64,000 nucleotides of DNA from Microbacterium hydrocarbonoxydans (GTDB taxonomy: Bacteria; Actinomycetota; Actinomycetes; Actinomycetales; Microbacteriaceae), in NCBI RefSeq assembly GCF_900105205.1, contig NZ_FNSQ01000005.1, forward strand, positions 186,001 to 250,000, written 5' to 3'. Every line of letters begins with the position of its first letter. Position 1 is the stretch's first letter. The notes under the pieces were generated by a model. It ran no database searches and was not told where the DNA came from. It was given only the letters and a program-made list of their open reading frames with translations. A program made the position numbers and the translations under genes. Positions 1 through 8,716 of this stretch are shown piece by piece.

Positions 1-35
1 TCGGCGGGAAGTCGGGCCTGCGTCCCCCTCGCCCT

Positions 36-94
36 GTGCGGTGGTCAAAAGTGCATCCGAAATGAGCGTTTCGGGTGCGTTTTTGACCACGCAC
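36..94. repeat. Palindromic element, TGACCAC family
   Basis: Two arms of about 27 nt (36-62 and 69-94) are near-perfect reverse complements around a 6-nt loop (63-68). Each arm starts with GTGCG, then TGGTCAAAA, and ends with CCGAAA. The element lies just downstream of the ROK gene's 3' end. The same outer arm recurs three times at 13953-14247, so this is a dispersed family rather than a private terminator. Positions 1-35 hold nothing recognisable. Confidence 0.75.
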
Positions 95-148
95 GGACGG
101 CGCGAGCCGGCGGCCGGCGCTAGCGGCGGGGCGCCGCGAGCGGGCGAC

Positions 149-1315
149 TCAGTCGCGGAGAGCGGATGCAGCGCGCAGCTGCGCCGGGCTCCACCGGACT
201 CCCAGTGCGCTGGACAGCGCGACCTGGGCGACGCCGGTCGAGATCGATGCTCCCGCGTCGGCAAACCGGACGGGGACCCGTGTGGTGCCGGTGGCCGTGT
301 AGTCGATCTCGGCCTGCACGAGCTCGAGGAACGGTGCGCCGAGAGCGCGGGCCGGCCCGCCGATCACCACTTCGGCGGCATCCAGGACCGCGGCGATGAG
401 CTTGATCGTGCGCGCGAGCGCGCGGGCGCCGTCGGTCAGCCCAGCCTGATCGGCAGCGGCGGCCAGGTCGGCGATGGCCGCGTCATCCAGCGCATCATCG
501 AAGTCGTCCCCGAGCATCGCCGTCATGGATGCCACGGATTCGAGGCATCCGACCCGTCCGCATCGACAGGTGCGCGCGTCATCGCCGAACACGACCTGCA
601 CATGCCCGATCTCCCCGGCACGGTCGCGGGGCCCCGGCGCGAGCTCGCCGTCGAGGGTGACCGCAGCGCCGATCCCGGTGCCGATGTGGATGAACAGCCG
701 ATACCCCGCGGACTCGTCTTCTCTCGCCGCCTCCGCGATGGCCTCGGCATCGACATCGTTGACCAACAGCACCGGCACGGCGAGCAGTCGCTCGAAGCGA
801 TCGGCGAGCGGCACATCGGTCCAGTCCAACTGCACGCTCTCGAAGACACGACGTCCGTCCGTCGTCCCCGGCAGCTGCACTCCCGCGACGAGCAGCCGGC
901 CGGCATGCTCGCGCGCGATATCCGCGACGGCCTCGTCGAGCATCCCGTCTCTGGTCTTCTCGGTGTACGTAACCCTGTGCGTCTCGACCTCGGTGCCATC
1001 CAGGGCGACGAGCGCGATCCGCGCATCCGTGGGTCGGATCACGATCACGACGATGAGGTGATGCGCGGCGTCGATGCTCAGCGTCGTCGCCCGTTTCCCT
1101 CCGGTGCTCGCGGCCTGCTCCCCGTCGACGATGAGCCGGAGCTCGATGAGCTCCGCCACGAGCGACGACGCGGTTGCGGCCGTGAGTCCCGTACCCCGGG
1201 CGATCCCCGCCCGGGTCTGTGCGCCCGGCGCGCGGAACACGAGCTGCAGCGCCCGGCGCAGGTTGGCGCGGCGGACCGAGGCCTGGGTGTCGAGTGCGTC
1301 GTCGCCGTTCAGCAT
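149..1315 (-). CDS. ROK family transcriptional regulator
   Basis: 388-aa ROK (repressor/ORF/kinase) protein. Residues about 15-65 form an N-terminal winged helix-turn-helix; residues about 75-370 form the sugar-kinase-like ROK fold. The zinc-binding ROK signature CRCGRVGCLE is visible in the middle of the protein, preceded by the GTGIG phosphate loop. The HTH makes it a NagC/XylR-type regulator rather than a free glucokinase. Such proteins normally bind a sugar or amino-sugar effector and repress a catabolic operon. None is adjacent, so the regulon lies elsewhere or the gene mainly autoregulates. A perfect 17-bp palindrome lies 63 bp upstream of the ATG and is a plausible autoregulatory operator. 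Effector unknown. Confidence 0.93.
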   Translation of the reverse strand: MLNGDDALDTQASVRRANLRRALQLVFRAPGAQTRAGIARGTGLTAATASSLVAELIELRLIVDGEQAASTGGKRATTLSIDAAHHLIVVIVIRPTDARIALVALDGTEVETHRVTYTEKTRDGMLDEAVADIAREHAGRLLVAGVQLPGTTDGRRVFESVQLDWTDVPLADRFERLLAVPVLLVNDVDAEAIAEAAREDESAGYRLFIHIGTGIGAAVTLDGELAPGPRDRAGEIGHVQVVFGDDARTCRCGRVGCLESVASMTAMLGDDFDDALDDAAIADLAAAADQAGLTDGARALARTIKLIAAVLDAAEVVIGGPARALGAPFLELVQAEIDYTATGTTRVPVRFADAGASISTGVAQVALSSALGVRWSPAQLRAASALRD

Positions 1316-1377
1316 GGATCGGGTCCCGGTGTCGGATTCGGTTGACAGACGAGGATGTCGTGCGTACCCTCGGTCAT

Positions 1378-1394
1378 AGTTTATTCAATAAACT
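1378..1394 (-). promoter_or_regulatory. Perfect palindromic operator upstream of ROK gene
   Basis: AGTTTATT-C-AATAAACT is a perfect 8+1+8 inverted repeat. It is strikingly AT-rich for this genome and lies between the chorismate mutase terminator and the ROK start. ROK repressors typically bind AT-rich inverted repeats near their own promoters, so autoregulation is inferred. A minus-strand -10-like TAAACT lies inside the site. Confidence 0.65.
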
Positions 1395-1405
1395 TAGTTC
1401 GGCCC

Positions 1406-1444
1406 CCGGGCGAGTGAGTGCTGCACACACTGTCACTCGCCCGG
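1406..1444 (-). terminator. Hairpin terminator of the chorismate mutase gene
   Basis: A perfect 12-bp stem (CCGGGCGAGTGA at 1406-1417 with its complement at 1433-1444) and a 15-nt loop lie 9 bp beyond the minus-strand stop at 1454. No T-tract follows, which is usual for GC-rich actinobacterial terminators. Confidence 0.65.
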
Positions 1445-1453
1445 AAGGCCGGA

Positions 1454-1753
1454 TCATCGTCCTTCCGCAGCCTCCGTGTGGTGACGGATCACCTCGGCCA
1501 CGACGAAGTTGAACCACTTCTCGGCGAACTCCGGGTCGAGATGGGCCTCCTCGGCGAGTGCCCTCAGCCGCGAGACCTGCTGCTCCTCGCGGCCGGGATC
1601 GGATGCCGGCATCTCATGCTCGGCCTTGAGCTGGCCGACCTGCTGCGTGGCCCGGAACCGCTCGGCCAGCATGAAGATGAGTGCGGCATCGATGTTGTCG
1701 ATGCTGGCGCGGAGCCTGAGGAGTTCAGCCCGGGGGTCTTCGGCAGCGGTCAT
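1454..1753 (-). CDS. Chorismate mutase, AroQ class
   Basis: 99-aa all-helical protein matching the small AroQ-type chorismate mutases, which convert chorismate to prephenate for Phe/Tyr synthesis. The pattern is seen in LRLRASIDNIDAALIFMLAE (helix 1, with the conserved Arg and the D-x-x-L register), the QVGQLKAEH segment carrying the active-site Lys, and the C-terminal EKWFNFVVAEVIRHH helix. The length is normal for a monofunctional cytoplasmic enzyme. The ATG follows a TAGAGT box by 6 nt (1765-1760), so the mRNA is probably leaderless. It is divergent from the AI-2E permease gene, with no other aro genes nearby. Actinobacterial homologues often act together with DAHP synthase; no such partner is visible here. 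Confidence 0.9.
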   Translation of the reverse strand: MTAAEDPRAELLRLRASIDNIDAALIFMLAERFRATQQVGQLKAEHEMPASDPGREEQQVSRLRALAEEAHLDPEFAEKWFNFVVAEVIRHHTEAAEGR

Positions 1754-1759
1754 GCCCCT

Positions 1760-1838
1760 ACTCTACGGAAACACGCGGCTCGAGCACCGTTCCTGGCGAC
1801 CCAGGCGACGCGGTGGGCGCGCAGGTGGACGCTATCGT
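1760..1838. promoter_or_regulatory. Divergent leaderless promoter pair
   Basis: On the minus strand TAGAGT (1765-1760) is followed after 6 nt by the chorismate mutase ATG. On the plus strand TATCGT (1833-1838) is followed after 6 nt by the permease ATG at 1845. This spacing puts transcription starts at or within a base of each start codon, and neither gene has a Shine-Dalgarno sequence. Confidence 0.55.
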
Positions 1839-1844
1839 GAGCAG

Positions 1845-3092
1845 ATGAGCCGAGAAGAGCAGGAACCGTCGCCGAGCGCGTCCGCTGCCGCATCCGACGC
1901 CGTCACCGCAGGGGACGAAACGGTTGATGAGACGGTCGCCTCTTCCGGCGGCTCCGCCGCGCCTGTCAGCCCTCCGGCCGTCGTGGCGGCGCCGGCGCTC
2001 CCCCGCACGGTGCTCGTCGAGCCGATGACGCCCAGCCGGTCGTTCTGGACGCGCATCGACCGCCCCTTCGCGTTCGGCTTCCTCGTGACGCTCGGCGGTC
2101 TCGCGGCCATCGTGCTGGGGCTGGCCGTCGCGAACCTGTCGACGGTGCTGATCTACATCGCACTCGCTCTGTTCGCCGCCCTCGGGCTCGACCCCACCGT
2201 GCGCTTCCTCGAACGCCGCGGCCTCTCTCGGGCGATCTCCGTGGTCGTCGCGATCCTCGCCCTCATCGTCGTGGCGGGACTCGTGCTCTGGATGGTGTTG
2301 CCCGTCGTGATCGAGCAGATCTCCGGCTTCGTGCGATCCGTGCCGGGGATGATCCAGGAGTTCACCCGCAGCGACCTCTACGCGACCCTCGAGGACCAGT
2401 TCGGCGACCAGTTCGAGTCGCTCGTCGCCGACGTGCAGACCTTCCTCACCGACCCGGGCAACATCGCCGCGATCGGCGGCGGTGCTCTGCAGGTCGGAGC
2501 CTCGATCGCCAACGCCATCTCGGGGATCATCGTCGTCCTGGTGCTCACGCTCTACTTCGTCGCGACGCTGCCGTCGATCAAGTCGGGCCTGCTGCGTCTC
2601 GCCCCGGCACGCGACCGCGCCCGCGCCGCCGACATCACCGAGCAGATCACCGACTCGGTCGGCTCGTACGTCATGGGCATGGTCGTGCTCGCATTCTGCA
2701 ACGCGGTGCTCGCGTTCCTGCTGTACCTGTTCCTCGACCTGCCGTTCCCACCGCTGATGGCGACCGTGGCATTCTGCATCACTCTGATCCCGCTCGTCGG
2801 ATCCGTGCTGTTCTGGATCATCGGCACCGGCCTCGCGCTCTTCACCGACCCGATCGCCGCGCTCGTGTTCGCGCTCATCTACCTCGTCTACATGCAGATC
2901 GAGGCGTACGTGATCACCCCGCGCGTGATGAACCGCGCCATCGCGATCCCCGGCTCGCTCGTCGTGATCGGCGCCCTGGCCGGTGGCACGCTGCTGGGCC
3001 TGCTCGGCGCACTCGTCGCCGTGCCGGTGGCGGCATCCATCCTCATCATCATCAAGCAGGTGCTCGTGCCCCGACAGGATGCCAGGGTCTAG
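1845..3092 (+). CDS. AI-2E family transporter (PerM/TqsA-like)
   Basis: 415-aa polytopic membrane protein. A roughly 55-residue acidic, Ala/Ser/Pro-rich cytoplasmic N-terminus is followed by two close membrane helices (about 65-110), a third segment and a soluble region (about 160-220), then the C-terminal block of five helices ending near residue 405. That is the usual layout of the AI-2E exporter/PerM family. The family is broad (autoinducer export, Na+/H+ exchange, unknown permeases), so the substrate cannot be assigned. The start at 1845 is chosen because TATCGT lies exactly 6 nt upstream; upstream in-frame codons read through the promoter and the divergent gene. Confidence 0.88.
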   Translation: MSREEQEPSPSASAAASDAVTAGDETVDETVASSGGSAAPVSPPAVVAAPALPRTVLVEPMTPSRSFWTRIDRPFAFGFLVTLGGLAAIVLGLAVANLSTVLIYIALALFAALGLDPTVRFLERRGLSRAISVVVAILALIVVAGLVLWMVLPVVIEQISGFVRSVPGMIQEFTRSDLYATLEDQFGDQFESLVADVQTFLTDPGNIAAIGGGALQVGASIANAISGIIVVLVLTLYFVATLPSIKSGLLRLAPARDRARAADITEQITDSVGSYVMGMVVLAFCNAVLAFLLYLFLDLPFPPLMATVAFCITLIPLVGSVLFWIIGTGLALFTDPIAALVFALIYLVYMQIEAYVITPRVMNRAIAIPGSLVVIGALAGGTLLGLLGALVAVPVAASILIIIKQVLVPRQDARV

Positions 3093-3108
3093 ACGCCCCG
3101 TCACGCAT

Positions 3109-3140
3109 AAGTGCCCGACCCCCTGAGGGGCCGGGCACTT
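3109..3140. terminator. Bidirectional terminator between convergent genes
   Basis: AAGTGCCCG-A-CCCC pairs with GGGG-C-CGGGCACTT around a CTGA loop. It is a strong stem with flanking AA/TT, placed between the permease stop (3092) and the osmoprotectant-binding protein stop (3162), so it can serve both strands. Confidence 0.85.
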
Positions 3141-3161
3141 CTGGTTGAAGCTGACTCCGGA

Positions 3162-4088
3162 TCAGACGAGGTCGTTGTCTTCCAGCCACTTCTTGGCGAT
3201 GTCGGCGGACGACTGCTCCTCGACCGTGCTCAGCACGTTGAGGGAGACGAGCTCCTCGGCGGTCAGCTTGGCGCTGATGGCGTTGAGGACGTCGGACACG
3301 TCATCGGCGATGTCGCTCGAGACGATCGGCACGACGTTCGACGAGATGATCAGGTTCTCGGGGTCCTCCAGGGCCACGATGTCCTCGGTCTCGAACGCGG
3401 GGTCGGCGGTGTAGATGTCTGCGACCTGGATCTGGCCGGCGAGCAGCGACTCGAGCGTCGTCGGACCGGTGGCCGAGAACGTCAGGTCGACGCCGTAGAC
3501 CTCCTTGGCGGCGGCCGGGCTGTACGGACGCTGCTCGAACTCGGGAGCCGCACCGATCGTCACCGGCGAGCTGACGTCGGCGAGGTCGCCGATCGTCTTC
3601 AGGTCGTTCTCCTCGGCGAAGCTCTTCAGCACCGTGTACGAGTCCTGGTCGGACGCCTCGGCGTAGTCGAGTGCCGTGAGGCTCTCGGGCAGCGCGTCCT
3701 GCAGCGCGGCATACACGTCGTCAGGGCTGGTGACATCGATCTCGTCATCCGAGATGTACTCGAGCAGGCTGCCCGTGTACTCGGGGAAGACGTCGATGTC
3801 GCCGGACTCGACGTCGGGCATGTACGCGTCGCGCTGGCCGATGCTGAGCTGCTTCTCGACGTCGAAGCCGGCGGCCTCGAGCGCCTGGGCGTAGATCTCG
3901 GCGATGATCTCGTTCGAGTAGTACGCCTGCGAGCCGACGACGATGGTCTCGCCGTTGCCCGAACCCTCATCCGAGCCGGACGACGGCTCGTCGAGCGGGT
4001 TGCTCGACGAGCAGGCGGACAGGGCGAGTGCGGCCGCGGCGACAAGACCGACGGCGAAGACAGAACGCTTGCCTCGTGCTGTGAACAT
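3162..4088 (-). CDS. Osmoprotectant ABC transporter substrate-binding lipoprotein (OpuCC/QAT type)
   Basis: 308-aa secreted lipoprotein. The first 28 residues form a signal peptide with a basic start and a hydrophobic core, ending in the lipobox LSAC; the Cys would be lipidated. The mature part opens with a Ser/Gly/Glu-rich tether, then the IVVGSQAYYSNEIIAEIYAQ segment. The motif GQRDAYMPDVESGDIDVFPEY is the hallmark of glycine betaine/choline/carnitine-binding proteins of the QAT family. A good Shine-Dalgarno (GAGGAAAG) precedes the ATG at 4088. It is the last gene of the operon ATPase-permease-permease-SBP, with a 53-bp gap after the permease. Role: captures quaternary amines for osmotic protection. 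The exact ligand is not determined. Confidence 0.93.
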   Translation of the reverse strand: MFTARGKRSVFAVGLVAAAALALSACSSSNPLDEPSSGSDEGSGNGETIVVGSQAYYSNEIIAEIYAQALEAAGFDVEKQLSIGQRDAYMPDVESGDIDVFPEYTGSLLEYISDDEIDVTSPDDVYAALQDALPESLTALDYAEASDQDSYTVLKSFAEENDLKTIGDLADVSSPVTIGAAPEFEQRPYSPAAAKEVYGVDLTFSATGPTTLESLLAGQIQVADIYTADPAFETEDIVALEDPENLIISSNVVPIVSSDIADDVSDVLNAISAKLTAEELVSLNVLSTVEEQSSADIAKKWLEDNDLV

Positions 4089-4141
4089 GGACTTTCCTCT
4101 TTTCTGGGACTGCTGTGGGTACGGGGAGATCTGCGGGCGGC

Positions 4142-4879
4142 TCACGCGGCGGCCGGCGTTGCGGCCGGCGCGGCGGGGTTCAGGTCGCGTGAGCGGCGAC
4201 CGGACGGGCGACCGGTTCGGAGTCCTTCCGGGACTGCGGCGTGCTGCACGGCGGCGAGGATCAGGTCGACGAGCAGCGCCAGCGCGGCGACGAGGATCGC
4301 ACCGGCGAGCACCTGGTCGAACTTCTGCAGCGGGATGCCCTGGATGATCGGCCATCCGAGCCCGCCAAGGTTCACGTACGCGGCGATCGTGACGGTCGCG
4401 ATCACCTGCAGCAGGGCGGACCGGATGCCACCGACGAGCAGCGGCAGCCCGAGCGGCACCTCGACCTTCCAGAAGATCTGCCAGCCGGTCATGCCCATCG
4501 CCTTTGCCGAGTCGATCACCCGACGATCGATCGCCTCCAGGCCCGTGTAGGCGCCGGCGAGCAGCGAGGGGATCGCGAGCAGCACGAACGTGATGATCGC
4601 GGCCTGGGGCACTCGGAGCACCCCGAGCAGCAGCACGAGCAGGATCATGAGGCCGAACGCGGGGATCGCGCGCGCAGCCCCGGAGATCGCGACGGCGACC
4701 TCGCGCCCCTTGCCGGTGTGTCCGATGAGCCAGCCGATCGGCACCGCGATGACCGCGGCGATCAGCACCGAGATCGCGGTCAGCGCGAGGTGCTCGCCCA
4801 GCAGCTTGGGAAGCGCGTAGTTCCCCGTCCACTGAGCGGGAGCGAGCATCCACGCGAAGGCCTCGGCGAAGAGGTTCAT
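4142..4879 (-). CDS. Osmoprotectant ABC transporter permease
   Basis: 245-aa inner-membrane permease with five to six predicted helices. The BPD_transp_1 coupling segment is visible as ...GLEAIDRRVIDSAKAMGMTG, the EAA-loop sequence that docks the ATPase. It is a ProW/OpuCB-like subunit of the QAT importer. The ATG at 4879 overlaps the stop of the preceding permease by 4 nt (ATGA), which fixes the start and implies translational coupling. The C-terminus carries an extra Ala/Pro/Arg-rich cytoplasmic tail. Confidence 0.92.
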   Translation of the reverse strand: MNLFAEAFAWMLAPAQWTGNYALPKLLGEHLALTAISVLIAAVIAVPIGWLIGHTGKGREVAVAISGAARAIPAFGLMILLVLLLGVLRVPQAAIITFVLLAIPSLLAGAYTGLEAIDRRVIDSAKAMGMTGWQIFWKVEVPLGLPLLVGGIRSALLQVIATVTIAAYVNLGGLGWPIIQGIPLQKFDQVLAGAILVAALALLVDLILAAVQHAAVPEGLRTGRPSGRRSRDLNPAAPAATPAAA

Positions 4880-5556
4880 GCGGGAGCCCCCACGATCACC
4901 GGGCGAGCCGTCGCCTTCTTCGACGCCGCTCGCGTCCAGGGCATGAGCGCCCGGCCGAGGAGCAGCAGGATGAGGTCGATCAGCAGCGCGATGACGACCA
5001 CCGCGATGACACCGGCGAACACCTCGGCGATGATGCGGCGGTCGAGTCCGTTGGTGAAGAGGTACCCGAGGTTCGTCACACCGATCAGGATGCCGACCGT
5101 GGCGAGCGAGATGGTGCTCACCGCCGTCACGCGCAGGCCCGCGAGGATCACGGGGCCCGCGAGCGGGAACTCCACCGCCCAGAAGCGGCGGAACGACGCG
5201 AACCCGGTGGCGGTGGCGGACTGTCTCACGTCGTCGTCGACGGAGTCGAGCCCGTCGGAGACGGCACGCACCAGGATCGCGATGGCGTAGATCGTGAGGG
5301 CGATCACGAGGTTGGCCTCGCTGCGCGCCGAGTAGCCGGCGACCGAGGGGAGCAGGATCAGCAGCGCGAGCGACGGGATCGTGTACAGCAGTCCGGTGAG
5401 CACGATGATGGGACCGCGCACGAGGCGGAACCGCCAGGCGACCCATCCCAGCGGGAGCGACAGCACGAATCCCAGGATGATCGGGATGATGCTCTGGCGC
5501 AGATGCACCAGAGTCAACTCGAGGATCAGCCCGAGGTTGTCGACGACCCAGTTCAC
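4876..5556 (-). CDS. Osmoprotectant ABC transporter permease
   Basis: 226-aa partner permease of the same family, with helices at about 15-35, 50-70, 80-100, 145-170 and 180-205. The EAA-like loop reads GLDSVDDDVRQSATATG. Two non-identical permeases beside one ATPase and one SBP is the standard OpuC/OsmU arrangement and suggests a heterodimeric channel. Its start at 5556 overlaps the ATPase stop by 4 nt and its stop overlaps the next permease, so three genes are translationally chained. Confidence 0.92.
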   Translation of the reverse strand: MNWVVDNLGLILELTLVHLRQSIIPIILGFVLSLPLGWVAWRFRLVRGPIIVLTGLLYTIPSLALLILLPSVAGYSARSEANLVIALTIYAIAILVRAVSDGLDSVDDDVRQSATATGFASFRRFWAVEFPLAGPVILAGLRVTAVSTISLATVGILIGVTNLGYLFTNGLDRRIIAEVFAGVIAVVVIALLIDLILLLLGRALMPWTRAASKKATARPVIVGAPA

Positions 5557-6440
5557 GTGAGCCCGCCCTGCACCGCGCCGAGGGCGGCGGCATCCGGTCC
5601 GGCGAGAGGTCCGTCCGACTTCTCGGGCGCCGTCACGATCGCACCCTGGGTGCGCCCCTCGGAATCGACCACGACGGTTCCGTGCGGGGTCTCCTTGAGG
5701 TGCAGCGCGCGGCGACCTCGGTCAGCGCCGATGAAGGACGCCACGAAATCGTCCGCCGGATTCTCGATGATCTCGCTCGGGCTGCCCACCTGCACGATGC
5801 GCGCACCCTTGTCGAGGATCACGACCTGATCGCCGAGCAGGAATGCCTCATCGATGTCGTGGGTCACGAACACGACGGTCTTGTCGAGCTCGTGCTGCAA
5901 CCGCAGCGTCTCCTGCTGCAGATCCGCGCGGACGATCGGGTCGACTGCGCCGAACGGCTCGTCCATCAGCAGGATGTTCGGGTCTGCCGCGAGCCCCCGG
6001 GCGACGCCCACACGCTGCTGCTGTCCGCCGGAGAGCTGGCTCGGATACCGCTCGGCCAGCGACTGGTCGAGGCCGACGGTCTTCAGCAGCTCCCGCGCCC
6101 GCTCGTGCGCCGGCCCCTTCTTCACGCCGGTCAGCCGCAGCACGGTGGCGACGTTGTCGATCACCGTGAAGTGCGGCATCAGGCCGGAGTTCTGCATCAC
6201 GTAGCCGATGCGCCGACGCAGGGCCACGGGGTCTCCGCCCAGCACGCTCTCGCCGTCGATCTCGACCTCGCCCGACGTCGGCTCCACCATCCGGTTGATC
6301 ATGCGGAGCAGAGTGGTCTTGCCGCATCCCGAGGATCCGACGAAGACGGTCGTCTTGCGCGATGGCAGCACCAGACTGAAGTCCTTCACGGCGGTCGTCC
6401 CGTCGGGGAACTGCTTGGTGACGTTGCGGAACTCGATCAC
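5553..6440 (-). CDS. Osmoprotectant ABC transporter ATP-binding protein (OpuCA/ProV-like)
   Basis: 295-aa ABC ATPase that powers the importer encoded downstream. Visible motifs are Walker A GSSGCGKTT (about 35-43), the Q-loop region YVMQNSG, signature LSGGQQQR, Walker B ILLMDEP and the H-loop FVTHD. After the ATPase core only about 55 residues remain, too short for the tandem CBS domains that sense ionic strength in classical OpuCA/OpuAA. Osmotic gating must therefore use something else, if it occurs. The start is GTG at 6440, with GGAGAG 6 nt upstream. It is the first gene of the four-gene operon. Confidence 0.93.
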   Translation of the reverse strand: MIEFRNVTKQFPDGTTAVKDFSLVLPSRKTTVFVGSSGCGKTTLLRMINRMVEPTSGEVEIDGESVLGGDPVALRRRIGYVMQNSGLMPHFTVIDNVATVLRLTGVKKGPAHERARELLKTVGLDQSLAERYPSQLSGGQQQRVGVARGLAADPNILLMDEPFGAVDPIVRADLQQETLRLQHELDKTVVFVTHDIDEAFLLGDQVVILDKGARIVQVGSPSEIIENPADDFVASFIGADRGRRALHLKETPHGTVVVDSEGRTQGAIVTAPEKSDGPLAGPDAAALGAVQGGLT

Positions 6441-6466
6441 GATTTACTCTCCGGTCGATCGATCGA

Positions 6467-6488
6467 CGAGGCGGGCATCAGCGCCTCG
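6467..6488 (-). terminator. Possible short terminator after the DUF427 gene
   Basis: CGAGGCG at 6467-6473 pairs with CGCCTCG at 6482-6488 around an 8-nt loop, 18 nt beyond the minus-strand stop of the DUF427 gene. There is no T-tract, and the hairpin could instead lie in the leader of the ABC operon. Confidence 0.35.
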
Positions 6489-6505
6489 ACTGCGGCATAC
6501 AGAGG

Positions 6506-6808
6506 TCATGCAGAGACCTCGACCCGCGGGTCGAAGGCGACGAAGCCCGAGAAGTCCTTGCCGACGCGGTCGAAGGCGCTCGGGTACGGGTTCGGATACG
6601 ACCAGGCGTAGTCCGTGTGCAGCTCTCCACCGGCCTGCACGGAGAAGTACTGGGCAGCGCCCTTCCACGGGCAGGTGTACGGAGTGGGGCTCTCGACGAG
6701 CACGCCCTCCGTGATGGATGCCGGTGGGAAGTACCAGTTGCCCTCGATGCGCGCGAGATCGCTCTCGTCTGCTTCAGCGATGACGGTTCCTGCGAGTACA
6801 GCCTTCAT
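6506..6808 (-). CDS. DUF427 domain-containing protein
   Basis: 100-aa single-domain protein of the DUF427 family, recognised by the central YTCPWKGAAQYFSV motif and the downstream AWSYPNPYP and GFVAFD segments. The family has a compact beta fold; its biochemical role is not established. A strong GAGGAGG Shine-Dalgarno precedes the ATG, and a TACGCT -10-like box lies about 27 nt further up, so this transcript is leadered. No functional link to the ABC operon downstream is evident. Confidence 0.88.
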   Translation of the reverse strand: MKAVLAGTVIAEADESDLARIEGNWYFPPASITEGVLVESPTPYTCPWKGAAQYFSVQAGGELHTDYAWSYPNPYPSAFDRVGKDFSGFVAFDPRVEVSA

Positions 6809-6942
6809 GGTCCTGCCTCCTCGGTGGGTTCGAGCGTATTAGAGGTGTGCGACATTCGGCTCAGCGAGCGCCGATTGCCGTCAATGTGGGAAACAATCCT
6901 GCTCCGGGCGCGCGCGACGCGCCAGGTCTCACAGCCTGTTCG

Positions 6943-6983
6943 GAGCGGATGCCGGAACGGATGGCTGCTCGCGGCATCCGCTC
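6943..6983 (-). terminator. Terminator of the FAD oxidoreductase gene
   Basis: A perfect 11-bp stem (GAGCGGATGCC at 6943-6953, complement at 6973-6983) with a 19-nt loop starts 8 nt beyond the minus-strand stop at 6992. The rest of the 6809-6991 gap shows no gene. Confidence 0.65.
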
Positions 6984-6991
6984 TTCGCGGC

Positions 6992-8425
6992 TCATGCCGA
7001 GTCCCGCCCGTAGCTCTCGAGCAGGCGCAGCCACACCTCGCTGATGGTCGGATACGCCGGAACCGCGTGCCAGAGCCGTGCGATCGGCACCTCGCCGACG
7101 ATCGCCACGGTCGCCGTCTGCACGAGCTCGGCGACCTCCGGACCGACGAAGGTCGCGCCGAGGATGACATCGCGCTCGGAGTCGATCACGATCCTCGCCT
7201 GACCTTCGAAGCCGTCCTCGTAGAGGCTCGCGCCGGCGACGCCGCCGAGGTCGTAGTCGATCACGGCGACCTCGTGTCCCGCTGCGCGCGCATCCGCCTC
7301 GGTGAGACCGACGGAGGCGACCTCCGGGAACGAGAACGTCACCTGCGGGGCGGCTGCGTGGTCGGCCGTCGCGGCGTGACGACCCCAGGCGGCGTCGTCC
7401 ACCTCGGCATCCTGGGCGCGCGCCACGATCACATCTCCCGCCGCCCTGGCCTGGTACTTGCCCTGGTGAGTCAGCAGCACACGTCCGTTCACGTCGCCGA
7501 CGGCGTACAGCCAGTCGGATCCGGGCACGCGCATGGTGTCGTCGACCGTGATCCACCGCCCGGCCTCGAGGCCGACGACGTCGAGGCCGATGTCGCCGCT
7601 GCGCGGAGAACGGCCGGTCGCCACGAGCACCTCGGCCGCCGTGACCGTCGATCCGTCATCGAGCACGATCGACACTCCGTCCGCGTCACGCGAGACGCTC
7701 GTCGTGCCGGTGTCGGTGCGCACGTCGACGCCGAGCTCCTTCAATCCTGCCGCGACGCGCTCACCCGCGAACGGCTCCATGGCACCGAGCAGACCGCTAC
7801 GGGCGATGAGAGTCACCGTCGAGCCGAGCGCCGCGTACGCGGTCGCCATCTCGACCGCGACGACGCCGCCGCCGATCACCGCCAGCGAGTCAGGCAGCTC
7901 CTCGGCACTGGTGGCCTCGCGGCTGGTCCAGGGAGAGGACTCGCGAAGACCCGGGATGGGCGGGATCACGGCATCCGATCCGGTGCTGATCGCGACGGCG
8001 TGGCGGGCGCGCAGCACGCGGGTGCCGCCGTCGGCATCCGTCACCGTCACCTCGCGCTCACCCGACAGGCGTCCGTGCCCGCGGGCCAGGTCGATGCCGG
8101 CCGAGTCGAGCCACTTCACCTGTCCGTCGTCGGACCAGTTGCTCGTGAACGAGTCGCGGCGGTCGAACACCGCGCGCACGTCGAGCTTGCCGGTCGCGGC
8201 CTCGGCTGACCCCTTGACGTTCTGCGCCGCGCGCAGCGCCTGGGCCGGACGCAGCAGTGCCTTCGACGGCATACACGCCCAGTACGAGCACTCACCGCCG
8301 ACCAGCTCGCTCTCCACGATGATCGCGGTCAGACCGCCCTGCACGGCGCGGTCGGCGACGTTCTCACCCACCGGTCCACCGCCCAGGACGATCAGGTCGT
8401 ATTCGTCGGTCTTGTCAGCAGTCAT
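6992..8425 (-). CDS. FAD-dependent pyridine nucleotide-disulfide oxidoreductase
   Basis: 477-aa flavoprotein of the dihydrolipoamide dehydrogenase/mercuric reductase class. The N-terminal dinucleotide motif reads [11 protein letters not shown] (about 15-25). The redox-active disulfide is C46-S-Y-W-A-C51, followed by MPSKAL as in the family. A second Rossmann motif, [12 protein letters not shown], binds NAD(P)H, and YAVGDVNG contacts FAD. The C-terminal dimer-interface motif [11 protein letters not shown] supplies the His of the partner active site. The substrate is unknown: lipoamide, mycothione and soluble transhydrogenase roles are all possible. The sequence between the two active-site cysteines is atypical (usually LNxG). 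RBS GAGAGG precedes the ATG. Confidence 0.88.
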   Translation of the reverse strand: MTADKTDEYDLIVLGGGPVGENVADRAVQGGLTAIIVESELVGGECSYWACMPSKALLRPAQALRAAQNVKGSAEAATGKLDVRAVFDRRDSFTSNWSDDGQVKWLDSAGIDLARGHGRLSGEREVTVTDADGGTRVLRARHAVAISTGSDAVIPPIPGLRESSPWTSREATSAEELPDSLAVIGGGVVAVEMATAYAALGSTVTLIARSGLLGAMEPFAGERVAAGLKELGVDVRTDTGTTSVSRDADGVSIVLDDGSTVTAAEVLVATGRSPRSGDIGLDVVGLEAGRWITVDDTMRVPGSDWLYAVGDVNGRVLLTHQGKYQARAAGDVIVARAQDAEVDDAAWGRHAATADHAAAPQVTFSFPEVASVGLTEADARAAGHEVAVIDYDLGGVAGASLYEDGFEGQARIVIDSERDVILGATFVGPEVAELVQTATVAIVGEVPIARLWHAVPAYPTISEVWLRLLESYGRDSA

Positions 8426-8533
8426 GGGATGCGCCTCTCCGTCGCCCAGTCTTGCTCAAGTGCAACGTCGAGTCACGGGGTGGTTGTTCCGTCGGCGCGT
8501 CGCCGGGCGCGTCCCCCCAGGCGTCGTCGTGCT

Positions 8534-8710
8534 CCATAACTCCGGAGATTCAGCTCGACAGCCCGCCGAAACCGGCCCGAGCCGGGGGCACGATGCCGAT
8601 TCTCCGGAGTTGTGGCGCGGCATCGGTTCACAACTCAGCATGAATGTGTCGAATCCGCCCGAAACAGCCCTCTTTCACCTCACCGTCCGAATTCAGACTG
8701 AGTTGTGCAC
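8534..8710. repeat. Composite of two palindromic elements (I + II)
   Basis: Element I (8534-8615) has arms CATAACTCCGGAGA and TCTCCGGAGTTGTGG. Element II (8627-8710) has arms TTCACAACTCAGCATGAAT and ATTCAGACTGAGTTGTGCAC. Each encloses about 45-55 nt; element I holds a small inner hairpin. The same I+II order and spacing recurs at 28382-28560. The composite fills the gap at the 3' end of the minus-strand MFS gene. Confidence 0.85.
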
Positions 8711-8716
8711 GCCGGG

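Noticed and set aside
149..1315. Glucokinase for the ROK protein
   Set aside because: The N-terminal winged HTH makes it a regulator; free ROK kinases lack that domain.
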